The translations under genes and the position numbers were made by a program. A DNA stretch of 38,140 nucleotides from XYB1-FULL-44-23 sp964502885 (GTDB taxonomy: Bacteria > Patescibacteriota > Microgenomatia > CAZETR01 > Amesbacteraceae). Shown here piece by piece: positions 1 to 7,255 of this stretch (its first letter is position 1; the number at the start of each line of letters is the position of its first letter). The stretch spans positions 1 through 38,140 of the forward strand of contig CAZCXU010000012.1 in assembly GCA_964502885.1 (NCBI GenBank), in the 5' to 3' direction. The notes beneath the pieces were generated by a model. That model saw only the letters and a list, made by a program, of their open reading frames with translations, ran no database searches and had not been told where the DNA came from.

Positions 1-73
1 GGCTGGGGGACAGGGATTCGAACCCCGATAGTCAGATCCAGAATCTGAAGTCCTACCGTTAGACGATCCCCCA
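1..73 (-). tRNA. tRNA-Gln (anticodon CUG)
   Basis: Read on the minus strand the segment folds as a complete tRNA. The acceptor stem TGGGGGA (73-67) pairs with TCCCCCA (10-4). A D arm starts GTCTAACGGTAGGAC, the T arm contains GGTTCGAATCC, and the anticodon arm has stem TCAGA/TCTGA around the loop TTCTGGA. Loop positions 34-36 are CTG, so it reads CAG glutamine codons. The discriminator base is G (position 3) and is followed by CC at 2-1; the final A of a possibly encoded CCA would lie just outside the window. No intron or unusual arm is seen. Confidence 0.95.
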
Positions 74-92
74 ATGAATTTTCAAAATAAAG

Positions 93-137
93 AGAGCCTA
101 ACGGTTAGTGGCAGTGTCCCATTAGACGATCCTCAAA
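93..137 (-). pseudogene. Degenerate 5' tRNA fragment (D-arm remnant)
   Basis: About 50 bases upstream of the tRNA-Gln, on the same strand, the sequence GGATCGTCTAATGG (132-119) matches the tRNA's acceptor/D-arm segment GGATCGTCTAACGG at 13 of 14 positions. A second D-arm-like stretch, CTAACCGTTAGG, follows. No anticodon arm or T arm follows, so this is not a functional tRNA. It may be a decayed partial duplication of the neighbouring tRNA or the scar of an insertion at it. Short D-arm similarity also arises by chance among tRNAs, so confidence is modest. Confidence 0.35.
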
Positions 138-239
138 TATTTCTCCAAACGGCCTCAATTTTACCTTTTTTACCCCTTACCCACAACTTCGCAAATTTCT
201 GCCTCAATACTCACATGTTTACCGCTGGAGTTCTGCTTC

Positions 240-268
240 TTGGCAAAGCTACCTGATCGGCATACCAT
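240..268 (+). promoter_or_regulatory. Candidate leaderless promoter of corA-like gene
   Basis: A -35-like TTGGCA (240-245) and a -10-like TACCAT (263-268) are separated by exactly 17 bases. Only six bases lie between the -10 hexamer and the ATG at 275, so transcription would start at or within a base or two of the start codon. No Shine-Dalgarno sequence is present. Inferred from spacing and consensus similarity only. Confidence 0.4.
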
Positions 269-274
269 ATATAC

Positions 275-1195
275 ATGAAGCTCATCCTATTCAAAAGCCT
301 CAAAGAGCCGGAAGTAAAAATCCTTCCTGAGTTCAAGCCTGGTAGCTGGGTGGTAGTAGAAGCCCCCTCTGATTCTGAACTTGTGGCTATCTGTGAAGAA
401 TTCAAGCTGAACTCGGATATTGTCAGGGATGCTTTGGACCCTTATGAAGTCTCCCGTATCGAGCAGGATAGCGGACATGAATATATCTTTACTCGGTTTG
501 TGTATGAAAAAGAAAGGCAGTATCACACCTGTCCGATTCTGGTAATTATTACGGATGGCGGGATTATCTCCATTTCCAGGGAGCATTTCTCCCCATTAGA
601 TCGTTTTCAGGGTGGGCAGGTGACGTTTGCTACCACCCAAAAAATCAAATTGTTTATCCAGATATTCCTCGAGGCTGTATACGACTATCAGCGGGTCATC
701 AACACCATGCGTAAGTCCATGCGTGGTAGCACTGCAAACATTGAAAAAATAAACAATGCCGATGTGGTCAAATTCGTCGATCTCGAAAATATTTTCAATG
801 AAATGTTATCCTCACTTGAGCCGACTGGTATCACGCTGGAAAAGCTGCTCTCCGGAAACTATCTCAAACTTTATGAAAATGACAAGGACTTAGTAGAAGA
901 TTTGTTCCTTACCAATACTCAGCTTATCAAGCTCTGTGTCTCTGACCTGAAGCATATTACCAGTGTTCGTGAAGCTTACGGCATGATTATCAGCAACAAC
1001 CTCAATCGCACCATGAAACTGCTTACCGCTCTCACCGTTATATTCACTGTTCCCATGATCATCGCCAGCCTTTACGGTATGAATATTCTTTTGCCGTTTC
1101 AGCATCACCAACACGCTTTCTATATAGTCGCAGGAATCATCGCTGTGCTATCAGGATTATTATTCCTGGTTTTCCGTCGCAAAGACTTGCTCTGA
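275..1195 (+). CDS. corA: CorA-family divalent metal ion transporter
   Basis: A 306-residue protein with the CorA layout: a soluble N-terminal domain of about 245 residues, then two C-terminal transmembrane helices (about 246-266 and 280-300). The family's signature Gly-Met-Asn, as YGMN, sits at about 267-270 at the end of the first helix. In this family GMN forms the ion selectivity filter of a homopentameric membrane channel for Mg2+, and sometimes Co2+ or Ni2+. The length is normal. The C-terminus ends in a basic RRKDLL segment, as expected for a cytoplasmic tail. The ATG at 275 lies six bases behind a -10-like element and has no ribosome binding site, which fits leaderless translation. 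The gene converges with the small secreted protein gene downstream, with a hairpin between them. The family is secure; the ion carried cannot be told from sequence. Confidence 0.9.
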   Translation: MKLILFKSLKEPEVKILPEFKPGSWVVVEAPSDSELVAICEEFKLNSDIVRDALDPYEVSRIEQDSGHEYIFTRFVYEKERQYHTCPILVIITDGGIISISREHFSPLDRFQGGQVTFATTQKIKLFIQIFLEAVYDYQRVINTMRKSMRGSTANIEKINNADVVKFVDLENIFNEMLSSLEPTGITLEKLLSGNYLKLYENDKDLVEDLFLTNTQLIKLCVSDLKHITSVREAYGMIISNNLNRTMKLLTALTVIFTVPMIIASLYGMNILLPFQHHQHAFYIVAGIIAVLSGLLFLVFRRKDLL

Positions 1196-1199
1196 ACTT

Positions 1200-1231
1200 G
1201 AGAAAACAGCTCTAAAAAGAGCTGTTCTCTC
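1200..1231. terminator. Hairpin between convergent genes, possible bidirectional terminator
   Basis: GAGAAAACAGCTCT (1200-1213) and AGAGCTGTTCTCTC (1218-1231) form a 14-bp stem with one mismatch around an AAAA loop. It lies five bases after the stop of the corA-like gene and 17 bases beyond the stop of the convergent downstream gene. The stem is strong, but neither strand has a run of T after it, so it is not a textbook intrinsic terminator. It may stop or stabilise the 3' ends of both transcripts. Confidence 0.6.
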
Positions 1232-1248
1232 CGTGGCCCTCAATTGTT

Positions 1249-1743
1249 CTACCATCTCCTCATCCCCATACCTTTTGCTCCCATCATCCCCATTCCTCCA
1301 AACAGGAAATCAGAGGGGATTCCGTTTTTCTCTGCCCATTCTCGCATCTCTGTCCGGTGTTTCTCGGCTTCTGCTCTTCTTTGAGCAGGCGTCATATTCT
1401 GCCAATTTTCAGACATCTTTTGTCTGGCCTCCATATATTCTGATTTTTTATCGAGGATCAATTTTTTCTTGGCCTCAGTCAACTTACCCGCCTTGACGGC
1501 TTCATCCAGCTTGGCTTCAAAAGTTTTTAGCATTTGTTGCTGTTTATCACTTCGCATTTCATCAAATGCTTTTTCGAGTTTGGACTGGTCAATGCCGAGT
1601 TTCTGAGACAGCGTGGCCATTAGACTGGATCTATTCTGTCCGCCCCAGCCAAATGCCCCAACCGTACTCGCTGCCCCCATCCCCACCACGGTCGCGGCGC
1701 TAAACACCGCGGCCGAAATCAAAATCTTGGTTTTGGTTGTCAT
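1249..1743 (-). CDS. Small secreted Spy/DUF2680-like helical protein
   Basis: A 164-residue protein with an N-terminal signal-like hydrophobic segment (about residues 5-27, ending in small residues) and a mature part of charged alpha helices. The helical part contains LSQKLGIDQSKLEKAF and, later, MTPAQRRAEAEKH, which recalls the LTxxQ-type repeats of Spy/CpxP-like proteins and DUF2680 proteins. The C-terminus is rich in Gly and Met. ATG 1743 is chosen over an in-frame ATG at 1764 because the intervening codons are themselves a near-perfect Shine-Dalgarno sequence (AGGAGGTGAG, 1756-1747). The gene follows the histidine kinase in the same direction by 56 bases. By analogy with CpxP/Spy it may be an envelope-stress accessory or target of that system. 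The exact family is uncertain; secretion is likely. Confidence 0.7.
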   Translation of the reverse strand: MTTKTKILISAAVFSAATVVGMGAASTVGAFGWGGQNRSSLMATLSQKLGIDQSKLEKAFDEMRSDKQQQMLKTFEAKLDEAVKAGKLTEAKKKLILDKKSEYMEARQKMSENWQNMTPAQRRAEAEKHRTEMREWAEKNGIPSDFLFGGMGMMGAKGMGMRRW

Positions 1744-1746
1744 TTT

Positions 1747-1756
1747 CTCACCTCCT
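1747..1756 (-). promoter_or_regulatory. Strong Shine-Dalgarno sequence
   Basis: AGGAGGTGAG is complementary to the 16S rRNA 3' end and sits four bases before ATG 1743. It decides the start of the small secreted protein. Only one other gene in the window (the cupin at 14292) has a comparable site. Confidence 0.85.
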
Positions 1757-1799
1757 TTCCACATAATATCTATTAAACCAGACGATCCTGAAAATGAAC

Positions 1800-2855
1800 T
1801 TAAGCCCGCGGCCCGCGCAGAGATTGTATTGACGGAAGCACTATGGAAAATACAGAACCGGAGTTTAGTTTACTGTTTACAGTGATGTTCCCCCCGTGGT
1901 CATTTGCTATTTTTTTTGCGATGGATAGTCCCAGTCCGTAACCTCCTGATCCGTCTTTCGATCTGGCATTATCTGCTCTGTAAAATCTTTCAAAAATATG
2001 CGGTAGGTCCTTTTCAGATATGCCGATGCCGCAATCTTTTATCTTTATCCTCACGGTCGAACGGCTGCGTGTCACATCTACGTCAATCTGGCCGCCCTCG
2101 TGACTATATTTGATAGCGTTGTCCAGGATAGTTACCAGCATTTCCACCAAATTTGCTTTTACCCCCTTTATAATTGCGTCTTTTTCCGAAAAATTGATTT
2201 TTATTTTTTTAGTTACTGCTATCTTTGTTACCCTCTCTATTGCCAATTTGATAACTTCAGCGACATTTGTTTGTTCTCTGGCGGTTTTATTTCTACCATT
2301 CTGAAATGCCGCCAGTTTTAGCATTCCGTCCGACAGCTCCTGCAGCTTTTCCACTTCTTCAGCATTCGACTCTAGTAATTCCCTGGCCTCAGAAATTGAC
2401 AGCTTAGGGTCTCTTAGTCCCACTTCTATTGAACTGCGCATGGCAGTCAGCGGCGTCCGCAATTCGTGAGATGCATCAGATACAAACCGCCCCTGCTCAT
2501 CCACCATCTCTTTGATGGGGGTGAGCGTCTTTCCCGCCAAAAAGTAAGCCAGCACCCCCGCCCCCACCAGTATGGCAGAATTTACCATACTCAGAGCGAT
2601 AACCACCCTCCTCTTTGCCTCAAAAATTACCTGCGGATCAATCAGGTCATTCATCTCCGGAAACTGGCCAAGCTGTCCCTGGTAAATCATCCAGCCGCCG
2701 CTAAGCCGTCTTTCCAGTCGGATTTTTTGTGCCTGATAAATTCTATCCATTTCAAAAGTTGTTACACGGTATATCAATGCGCTGAAAAACGCACTTATCA
2801 CCATAATGATTAGCAAGTACCACCCAGTAAGCTTTATCCGTGCACTGTAAAACAT
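1800..2855 (-). CDS. Two-component sensor histidine kinase
   Basis: A 351-residue membrane histidine kinase. Two transmembrane helices (about 11-31 and 84-106) frame an extracytoplasmic loop of about 50 residues, too short for a known folded sensor domain. The H box is SDASHELRTPL with the phospho-acceptor His130. The ATP-binding HATPase_c domain shows an N box around LDNAIKYSHEGG and glycine boxes DCGIGISEKDLPHIFERFYRAD and GYGLGLSIAKKI. It should autophosphorylate and pass the phosphate to the response regulator encoded seven bases upstream in the same operon. The architecture is like BaeS/CiaH-type kinases. The signal is unknown, but the secreted Spy-like gene downstream suggests envelope stress. 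All catalytic motifs are intact. Confidence 0.92.
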   Translation of the reverse strand: MFYSARIKLTGWYLLIIMVISAFFSALIYRVTTFEMDRIYQAQKIRLERRLSGGWMIYQGQLGQFPEMNDLIDPQVIFEAKRRVVIALSMVNSAILVGAGVLAYFLAGKTLTPIKEMVDEQGRFVSDASHELRTPLTAMRSSIEVGLRDPKLSISEARELLESNAEEVEKLQELSDGMLKLAAFQNGRNKTAREQTNVAEVIKLAIERVTKIAVTKKIKINFSEKDAIIKGVKANLVEMLVTILDNAIKYSHEGGQIDVDVTRSRSTVRIKIKDCGIGISEKDLPHIFERFYRADNARSKDGSGGYGLGLSIAKKIANDHGGNITVNSKLNSGSVFSIVLPSIQSLRGPRA

Positions 2856-2862
2856 ATATCGT

Positions 2863-3540
2863 CTATTTCTTTCCTAATTTATATCCGAATCCCCGCAGAG
2901 TATGCAGTAGTGGGGGAGTTTCCGGAAACGGTTCATCAATTTTTTTCCTCAGGTTTCTTACATAAACTTCAACCGTATTAGGCAAAATATCTGCTTCATA
3001 GTTCCAGACGTGTGAAATTATCTGATCCTTGCTTAGTATTTGGTTTGCGTGTCTTGCCAGATATTCAAGAAGCGAGAACTCCTTACTGGTCAATACTATC
3101 TCTTTCCCCTGTCTGGTCACCTTAAAATCTTTTGGGTCCAGTTTCAGGTCTGCCACTTCAACAATGCTTCCCGTGTTTATCCGCGGTCGCCGTGAAAGGG
3201 CGCGTACTCTGGCAAGTAGCTCTTCAAAAGAAAACGGCTTTGTCAGGTAATCATCAGCGCCGGCATCAAGTCCCTCAACCTTTTCATGAATCTGTCCCTT
3301 TGCCGTCAGCATCAATATTGGCGTATGTTTCTTTTCTGCCCGCAGTTTTCGGCAAATGGATACCCCATCCATTCCCGGAAGCATCAAGTCAAGAATTATC
3401 AGATCGTATTCTTCACCAATCGCCATGTCGTAACCGCTTGTCCCGTCATAGGCCACATCCGTCGCATACCGTTCCTGCTCCAATCCTTTCTTGATTGAGT
3501 TGGCAATTTTATGTTCATCCTCGACCACCAATATCCTCAT
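2863..3540 (-). CDS. OmpR/PhoB-family response regulator
   Basis: A 225-residue response regulator. The receiver domain (about 1-115) has the acidic pair E7/D8, the phospho-acceptor D51 in LIILDLMLPGMDG, and K101 in YLTKPFSF. The C-terminal winged-helix domain (about 125-223) has the OmpR-type SKEFSLLEYLARH and VEVYVRNLRKKI segments and ends GFGYKLGKK. It is the first gene of an operon with the histidine kinase and the small secreted protein. Its promoter holds two GCTGAATT direct repeats 11 bp apart. OmpR-family regulators bind tandem repeats of about that period, so autoregulation is likely. The start ATG lies eight bases behind a -10-like TATAAA, with no Shine-Dalgarno sequence. Confidence 0.93.
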   Translation of the reverse strand: MRILVVEDEHKIANSIKKGLEQERYATDVAYDGTSGYDMAIGEEYDLIILDLMLPGMDGVSICRKLRAEKKHTPILMLTAKGQIHEKVEGLDAGADDYLTKPFSFEELLARVRALSRRPRINTGSIVEVADLKLDPKDFKVTRQGKEIVLTSKEFSLLEYLARHANQILSKDQIISHVWNYEADILPNTVEVYVRNLRKKIDEPFPETPPLLHTLRGFGYKLGKK

Positions 3541-3548
3541 TAGACCAT

Positions 3549-3593
3549 TTTATACTGTGCGCTGAATTCCAGCTGAATTTGGGGATATATAAT
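3549..3593. promoter_or_regulatory. Divergent promoter with 11-bp-period direct repeat (likely response-regulator box)
   Basis: Minus strand: -10-like TATAAA (3554-3549), eight bases before the regulator's ATG. Plus strand: -10-like TATAAT (3588-3593), six bases before the ATG at 3600. Between them GCTGAATT occurs twice, at 3561-3568 and 3572-3579, exactly 11 bp apart, placing both copies on the same helix face over the expected -35 regions, where no good -35 hexamer is seen. OmpR/PhoB-type regulators bind such tandem repeats. One box could therefore activate both the regulator operon and the divergent unknown gene. Binding itself is inferred. Confidence 0.5.
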
Positions 3594-3599
3594 GAAGAA

Positions 3600-4337
3600 A
3601 TGGAAGAAGTGATAACGAGCGAGAGAGCCCGAGCCGAGACTGCGCTGGCGGTGCAAAAATCTCAATTGGCATTCAATATCGATGGGGTCTTACGTCGCGT
3701 TTCTGACCTCCAGATCAAAATAGCTTCTGGCCAAGGTGGTGCTGCTGAGCAAGCCTGGAAGACTGGTCTAGCCCGCTCATCTGAGTACGCCAAACGGCTT
3801 CTTAGAGAGCAGGAATTGTTGCGTGCGCCCATCCAGGCTGACACGCTTGAGAGCGAAAGGGCGAATTTTGATCTCCCTGGACAAATCCGTCAAGCGACTC
3901 CTCCAGGTTTGGAGCTTCGTTATCACGGAGCTGGAATAGTATCTTCAGAAGGCATTATTAATAGTCGCAATTTATCATCGTCTCCGGACCGAGTCGGATT
4001 TGAATCCAGTTGGGATGTAGCTGGTCAAGTATCCATCACTACAGCCAACCATGTAGAGGTTAGCATAGAGTACCCCACCATTAAGCACAATCGCAATTTC
4101 TGTCTGCCGGCAGGTTGTCTGTTTGTAGTCCGCCCGCTTCCGGAAGAATCAGATCCCCATCTGCCGGTTATTTCAAATGTAGATTTTTTGCAAAGTCCCG
4201 AGAGGTTAGCACAGGTTGTGACTTCAGACGAAATGAAACCGTACTATCAGGATCTGATGAAACAAGCCGGACTCGATTCAGGTTTGGTCTGTACCTTCGC
4301 TGAGTACCCGGGTCGTATCGCATCACTTGCCGGTTAA
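3600..4337 (+). CDS. Unknown protein; possible ADP-ribosyltransferase-like fold
   Basis: A 245-residue soluble protein with no signal peptide or membrane segment. Residues 1-95 are charged and helical, probably coiled coil. The rest appears to be an alpha/beta domain with LRYHGAGI at its start, then a SEGIINSRNLSSSPD stretch, GQVSITTAN, and a CLPAGCLFVV strand. The YHG at the first strand, followed by a helix and Ser/Thr-rich strands, loosely resembles PARP/KptA-type ADP-ribosyltransferases, but the rest of an H-Y-E triad cannot be assigned. ATG 3600 is chosen because it follows TATAAT by six bases; a longer in-frame start would overlap the divergent regulator. The shared promoter suggests control by the adjacent two-component system. 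I do not recognise a named family. Confidence 0.6.
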   Translation: MEEVITSERARAETALAVQKSQLAFNIDGVLRRVSDLQIKIASGQGGAAEQAWKTGLARSSEYAKRLLREQELLRAPIQADTLESERANFDLPGQIRQATPPGLELRYHGAGIVSSEGIINSRNLSSSPDRVGFESSWDVAGQVSITTANHVEVSIEYPTIKHNRNFCLPAGCLFVVRPLPEESDPHLPVISNVDFLQSPERLAQVVTSDEMKPYYQDLMKQAGLDSGLVCTFAEYPGRIASLAG

Positions 4338-4354
4338 GGTGTATATTATTTTCA

Positions 4355-5032
4355 GTGTCTGAATCTGCCCCTAGAATGATTTTTCCGGGTATTGTCGAAG
4401 CTGAGGTAATCGAAGCCAAATTTGCCATCTCCGGAAGAATTGCCGAGATATTTAAAAAGCCGGGAGACAGAGTCAGTGTGGGCGATTTTATTGCTTCTTT
4501 GGACAAAAAAGAATTGCAGGCTATTCTGGATAGAGAGCTTTCCGACTTTCAGCGCATCCGCGCCGACTTTGAGATATACGCAATCGACAATGCCCCACCG
4601 TCTACTGATCGGGCAAAATATGAAAAACAGCGTCAACAGGCCATGTTAAATGTATCAGTAAAGGCCGTGGAGTTGGCAAAATATCGTTTGGATGAGACGG
4701 ATTTGCGCAGTCCGGTAGACGGTTGGATATTGCCGGACAATGGATTACGGGCTGGGATGTATATCACCCCCGGAAGCAGTCCGGTAGCTGTCCTGGATAA
4801 AAATTCATTTACTTTTTGCATCGAGGTAGATTGGTCGGAACTTCATACGTTTACTCCGAATCGTGAATATTCACTTACTCTGAAAAACATTCCCAATCCC
4901 ATTACCCCAATACTCTTGCCGCTTCTCCCCATCCCCGGAAAAAAGACTTCTCCCACAGTAAGCTTCAAGTTGCCGCCAGCATTGGAAAATGTTTGGGTTG
5001 GTATGACAGGGGACTTGTCCGTGATAAAATAA
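4355..5032 (+). CDS. HlyD-like periplasmic adaptor / barrel-sandwich hybrid protein
   Basis: A 225-residue protein resembling membrane-fusion (HlyD/RND adaptor) proteins. A lipoyl-like half-motif occurs at about 20-50 (ISGRIAEIFKKPGDRVSVGD), then a charged helical hairpin (about 50-110), the second half at about 118-150 (LRSPVDGWILPDNGLRAGMYITPG), and a beta-barrel-like end. Unusually it has no N-terminal membrane anchor or signal peptide, which these adaptors normally need. It starts at GTG 4355, five bases after a TATTAT element, or possibly at ATG 4376. It lies 17 bases after the unknown gene and six before the DUF4342-like gene, so the three may be co-transcribed. No pump or outer-membrane partner is encoded nearby. 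The domain type is fairly clear; the role is not. Confidence 0.7.
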   Translation: MSESAPRMIFPGIVEAEVIEAKFAISGRIAEIFKKPGDRVSVGDFIASLDKKELQAILDRELSDFQRIRADFEIYAIDNAPPSTDRAKYEKQRQQAMLNVSVKAVELAKYRLDETDLRSPVDGWILPDNGLRAGMYITPGSSPVAVLDKNSFTFCIEVDWSELHTFTPNREYSLTLKNIPNPITPILLPLLPIPGKKTSPTVSFKLPPALENVWVGMTGDLSVIK

Positions 5033-5038
5033 CCAACA

Positions 5039-5299
5039 ATGGCAGCAAAAAAGTCTGTTCCCGGTTCAAAAAATACCAGTCGTTCATCTGAATCAGGTGT
5101 CCTATCCCAGCTCAAAAAGCTCATTCATGAAGGGAATGTCCGCCGGGTCGTAGTTACCGACAAGTCCGGAGATCAGGTTCTCAGTCTTCCGCTTACTATT
5201 GTCATTCTTGTGACCATTATTCTGCCCGCTCTCACTGTGGTTGGAACCATAGCCGCTCTGATTCTTGACTGCTCTTTTTCTGTCAACCGCCGCGGCTAA
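5039..5299 (+). CDS. DUF4342-like small membrane protein
   Basis: An 86-residue protein. Residues 1-24 are polar and Ser/Lys-rich. Residues 25-50 hold LKKLIHEGNVRRVVVTDKSG, followed by QVLSLPLT, a pattern seen in DUF4342 proteins. A single hydrophobic helix follows at about 53-76, then a short basic tail. The expected topology is a cytoplasmic domain tethered by one helix. No catalytic residues are recognisable and the family's function is not established. It sits six bases after the HlyD-like gene, which suggests co-transcription. The 129 bases between this gene and the convergent atpC hold no convincing terminator or small gene. Confidence 0.6.
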   Translation: MAAKKSVPGSKNTSRSSESGVLSQLKKLIHEGNVRRVVVTDKSGDQVLSLPLTIVILVTIILPALTVVGTIAALILDCSFSVNRRG

Positions 5300-5428
5300 T
5301 AAATGATCTCTGAAATCTTCTTTGTTACTGGAAATCCTATCCAGTTATTCATTTCACATAAACACTCAGGGGTTTGTGTTGAAGTCAGCTGTTCATCATC
5401 GCCAATTGTGTCGTTGGTTAAATTCCCG

Positions 5429-5845
5429 TTAAGACTTCTTTCTCTTTTGCGATACTTTTAGTTCAAGTATTGATCTGGCCAAGGTTGCGCGTGCTGATGC
5501 CGACTCCTTTTCGTCCGTTTTGGTAGCCAAAATTTCTTCTGCGCGTCTTTTTGCTTCAATCACTTTCTGTTCATCCAGCTCTTCACTTCTTACTCCAAAC
5601 TCAGCCAGTAGAGTTACCTGATTTCTATCCACATTCACAAATCCGCCACCTACAGCTAGAGACAGTTCGTCTTGCGCGCTGCCGGACCTGACTATCACCT
5701 CACCGGGGGATAGTAGTGAAAATATTGCCGCGTGATGCGGTAAGACGGTAATTTGCCCCTCAGTAGTTGGGAGGGTCACACTGTCACAATCGGCTTCCAA
5801 TACTCTTTTCGTTGGAGATATTACCACCAACTTAAATTTAGTCAT
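5429..5845 (-). CDS. atpC: F1Fo ATP synthase epsilon subunit
   Basis: A 138-residue epsilon subunit of the F1 central stalk. The N-terminal beta sandwich (about 1-85) carries the family's LPTTEGQITVLPHHAAIFSLL segment, and a two-helix C-terminal domain follows (about 88-135, Arg/Glu/Ala-rich). The length is typical. It links gamma to the c ring and, in many bacteria, inhibits ATP hydrolysis through the C-terminal helices. It is the last gene of the operon, and its start overlaps the end of atpD by eight bases, which suggests translational coupling. Confidence 0.95.
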   Translation of the reverse strand: MTKFKLVVISPTKRVLEADCDSVTLPTTEGQITVLPHHAAIFSLLSPGEVIVRSGSAQDELSLAVGGGFVNVDRNQVTLLAEFGVRSEELDEQKVIEAKRRAEEILATKTDEKESASARATLARSILELKVSQKRKKS

Positions 5846-7250
5846 TCTTACCCTTGGCCTGCTTATAATCTTCCATTACTTGTTCTATTGTACCTTTCAT
5901 GTAAAAGTAATCTTCCGGAATCGTATCCATCTCTCCTGAAAGAATCTTCTTAAAGCCGTTTACCGTATCTTCAATTCTCACAAATTCACCTTTTCGTCCG
6001 GTAAAAGCTTCTGCGACGTTCATAGGTTGGGTCAAAAATCTCTGGATCTTTCTGGCTCTCGACACTGTCAACTTATCTTCGTCTGACAGTTCATCTACAC
6101 CCAAAATAGCGATAATGTCCTGTAAATCCTTATATCTCTGCAAAACTCTTTGTACTCCCTGAGCCGTGTTGTAGTGGTCTTCCCCAACCACATTGGGGTC
6201 CAGAATTCGTGAAGATGATGCCAGTGGGTCGACAGCTGGGTAGAGAGCTTGTTCGGCCAGAGACCTTTCAAGAGAGATCGTGCTGTCCAAATGGGAAAAA
6301 ATGGTTACAGGAGCCGGGTCAGTATAGTCATCTGCTGGCACATATACGGCCTGGATTGATGTGATAGATCCGTGAACAGTTGAGGTGATTCTTTCTTGCA
6401 GCGCGCCGATTTCCGCAGCCAGTGTGGGCTGGTATCCTACGGCTGAGGGAATTCGGCCGAGAAGTGCAGACACTTCGGATCCAGCTTGTGCAAACCGGAA
6501 CATGTTGTCGATAAATAGTAATACGTCTTCGCCTTTTACGTCGCGGAAGTATTCTGCCATGGTCAAGGCTGTGAGCGCAGTACGCAAGCGAGCGCCGGGC
6601 GGTTCATTCATTTGACCAAATACCATTACAGTTTTATCCAAGACCTTACTTTCGGTTAATTCACGGTAAAGCTGTGTTCCTTCTCTGGTTCTTTCTCCCA
6701 CGCCCGCAAAGACTGAGTGTCCGCGATGCTCAATACCTATGTTGCGGATCAGTTCCATGATCACAACAGTTTTGCCGGTTCCGGCTCCGCCAAACACTGC
6801 CGTCTTTCCACCCTTGGCAAACGGAGCCATTAGATCAATGACTTTGATACCTGTTTCCAGAATCTCAATCTTTGTCTCCAGGTCCAGATACTTTGGTGGT
6901 CTCTTGTGAATAGGGGACATTTCATCTGGTTTCCTCTCTTTCTTTAGAAGCTTCCCTTCATCGATCACTTCCCCAAGGACATTAAAAATCCGTCCCAAAG
7001 TATCTTCGCCGACAGGTACCGTGATTGGCTTCCCGGTATTTTCCACTTCCATCCCTCTCGATAATCCTTCTGTTGGTCCCATAGCTACCGTTCGCACCAT
7101 GCCCTTACCGAGAATCTGTTCCACCTCCAAAGTCAGCTCTCCTACTTTCAAAGCTGTATATACTTCTGGCAATTGTTCTGGAAATGCTACATCCACAACC
7201 GCACCCATCACCTGGTGGATACTTGCTTTTGATGTTTGAGTATTGGCCAT
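5838..7250 (-). CDS. atpD: F1Fo ATP synthase beta subunit (catalytic)
   Basis: A 470-residue catalytic beta subunit. The Walker A/P loop GGAGTGKT is at 154-161 and has Thr where most beta subunits have Val. The catalytic glutamate lies in GVGERTREG, and Walker B is around DVLLFIDNMFRFAQAGSEVSALLGR. The ALTALTMAEYFRD and DPAPVTIFSHLD segments are also typical. Three copies alternate with alpha in the F1 head and make ATP. It lies five bases after atpG and overlaps atpC. Length and motifs are normal throughout. Confidence 0.98.
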   Translation of the reverse strand: MANTQTSKASIHQVMGAVVDVAFPEQLPEVYTALKVGELTLEVEQILGKGMVRTVAMGPTEGLSRGMEVENTGKPITVPVGEDTLGRIFNVLGEVIDEGKLLKKERKPDEMSPIHKRPPKYLDLETKIEILETGIKVIDLMAPFAKGGKTAVFGGAGTGKTVVIMELIRNIGIEHRGHSVFAGVGERTREGTQLYRELTESKVLDKTVMVFGQMNEPPGARLRTALTALTMAEYFRDVKGEDVLLFIDNMFRFAQAGSEVSALLGRIPSAVGYQPTLAAEIGALQERITSTVHGSITSIQAVYVPADDYTDPAPVTIFSHLDSTISLERSLAEQALYPAVDPLASSSRILDPNVVGEDHYNTAQGVQRVLQRYKDLQDIIAILGVDELSDEDKLTVSRARKIQRFLTQPMNVAEAFTGRKGEFVRIEDTVNGFKKILSGEMDTIPEDYFYMKGTIEQVMEDYKQAKGKND

Positions 7251-7255
7251 AATAG

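Noticed and set aside
1193..1195. Recoded UGA (SR1/Gracilibacteria-type code)
   Set aside because: UGA acts as a normal stop here, directly after the usual end of CorA, and conserved domains in the window are not interrupted by UGA.
1744..1764. Upstream in-frame ATG for the small secreted protein
   Set aside because: The codons between it and ATG 1743 are the Shine-Dalgarno sequence itself, and the longer form would place extra charged residues before the signal peptide.
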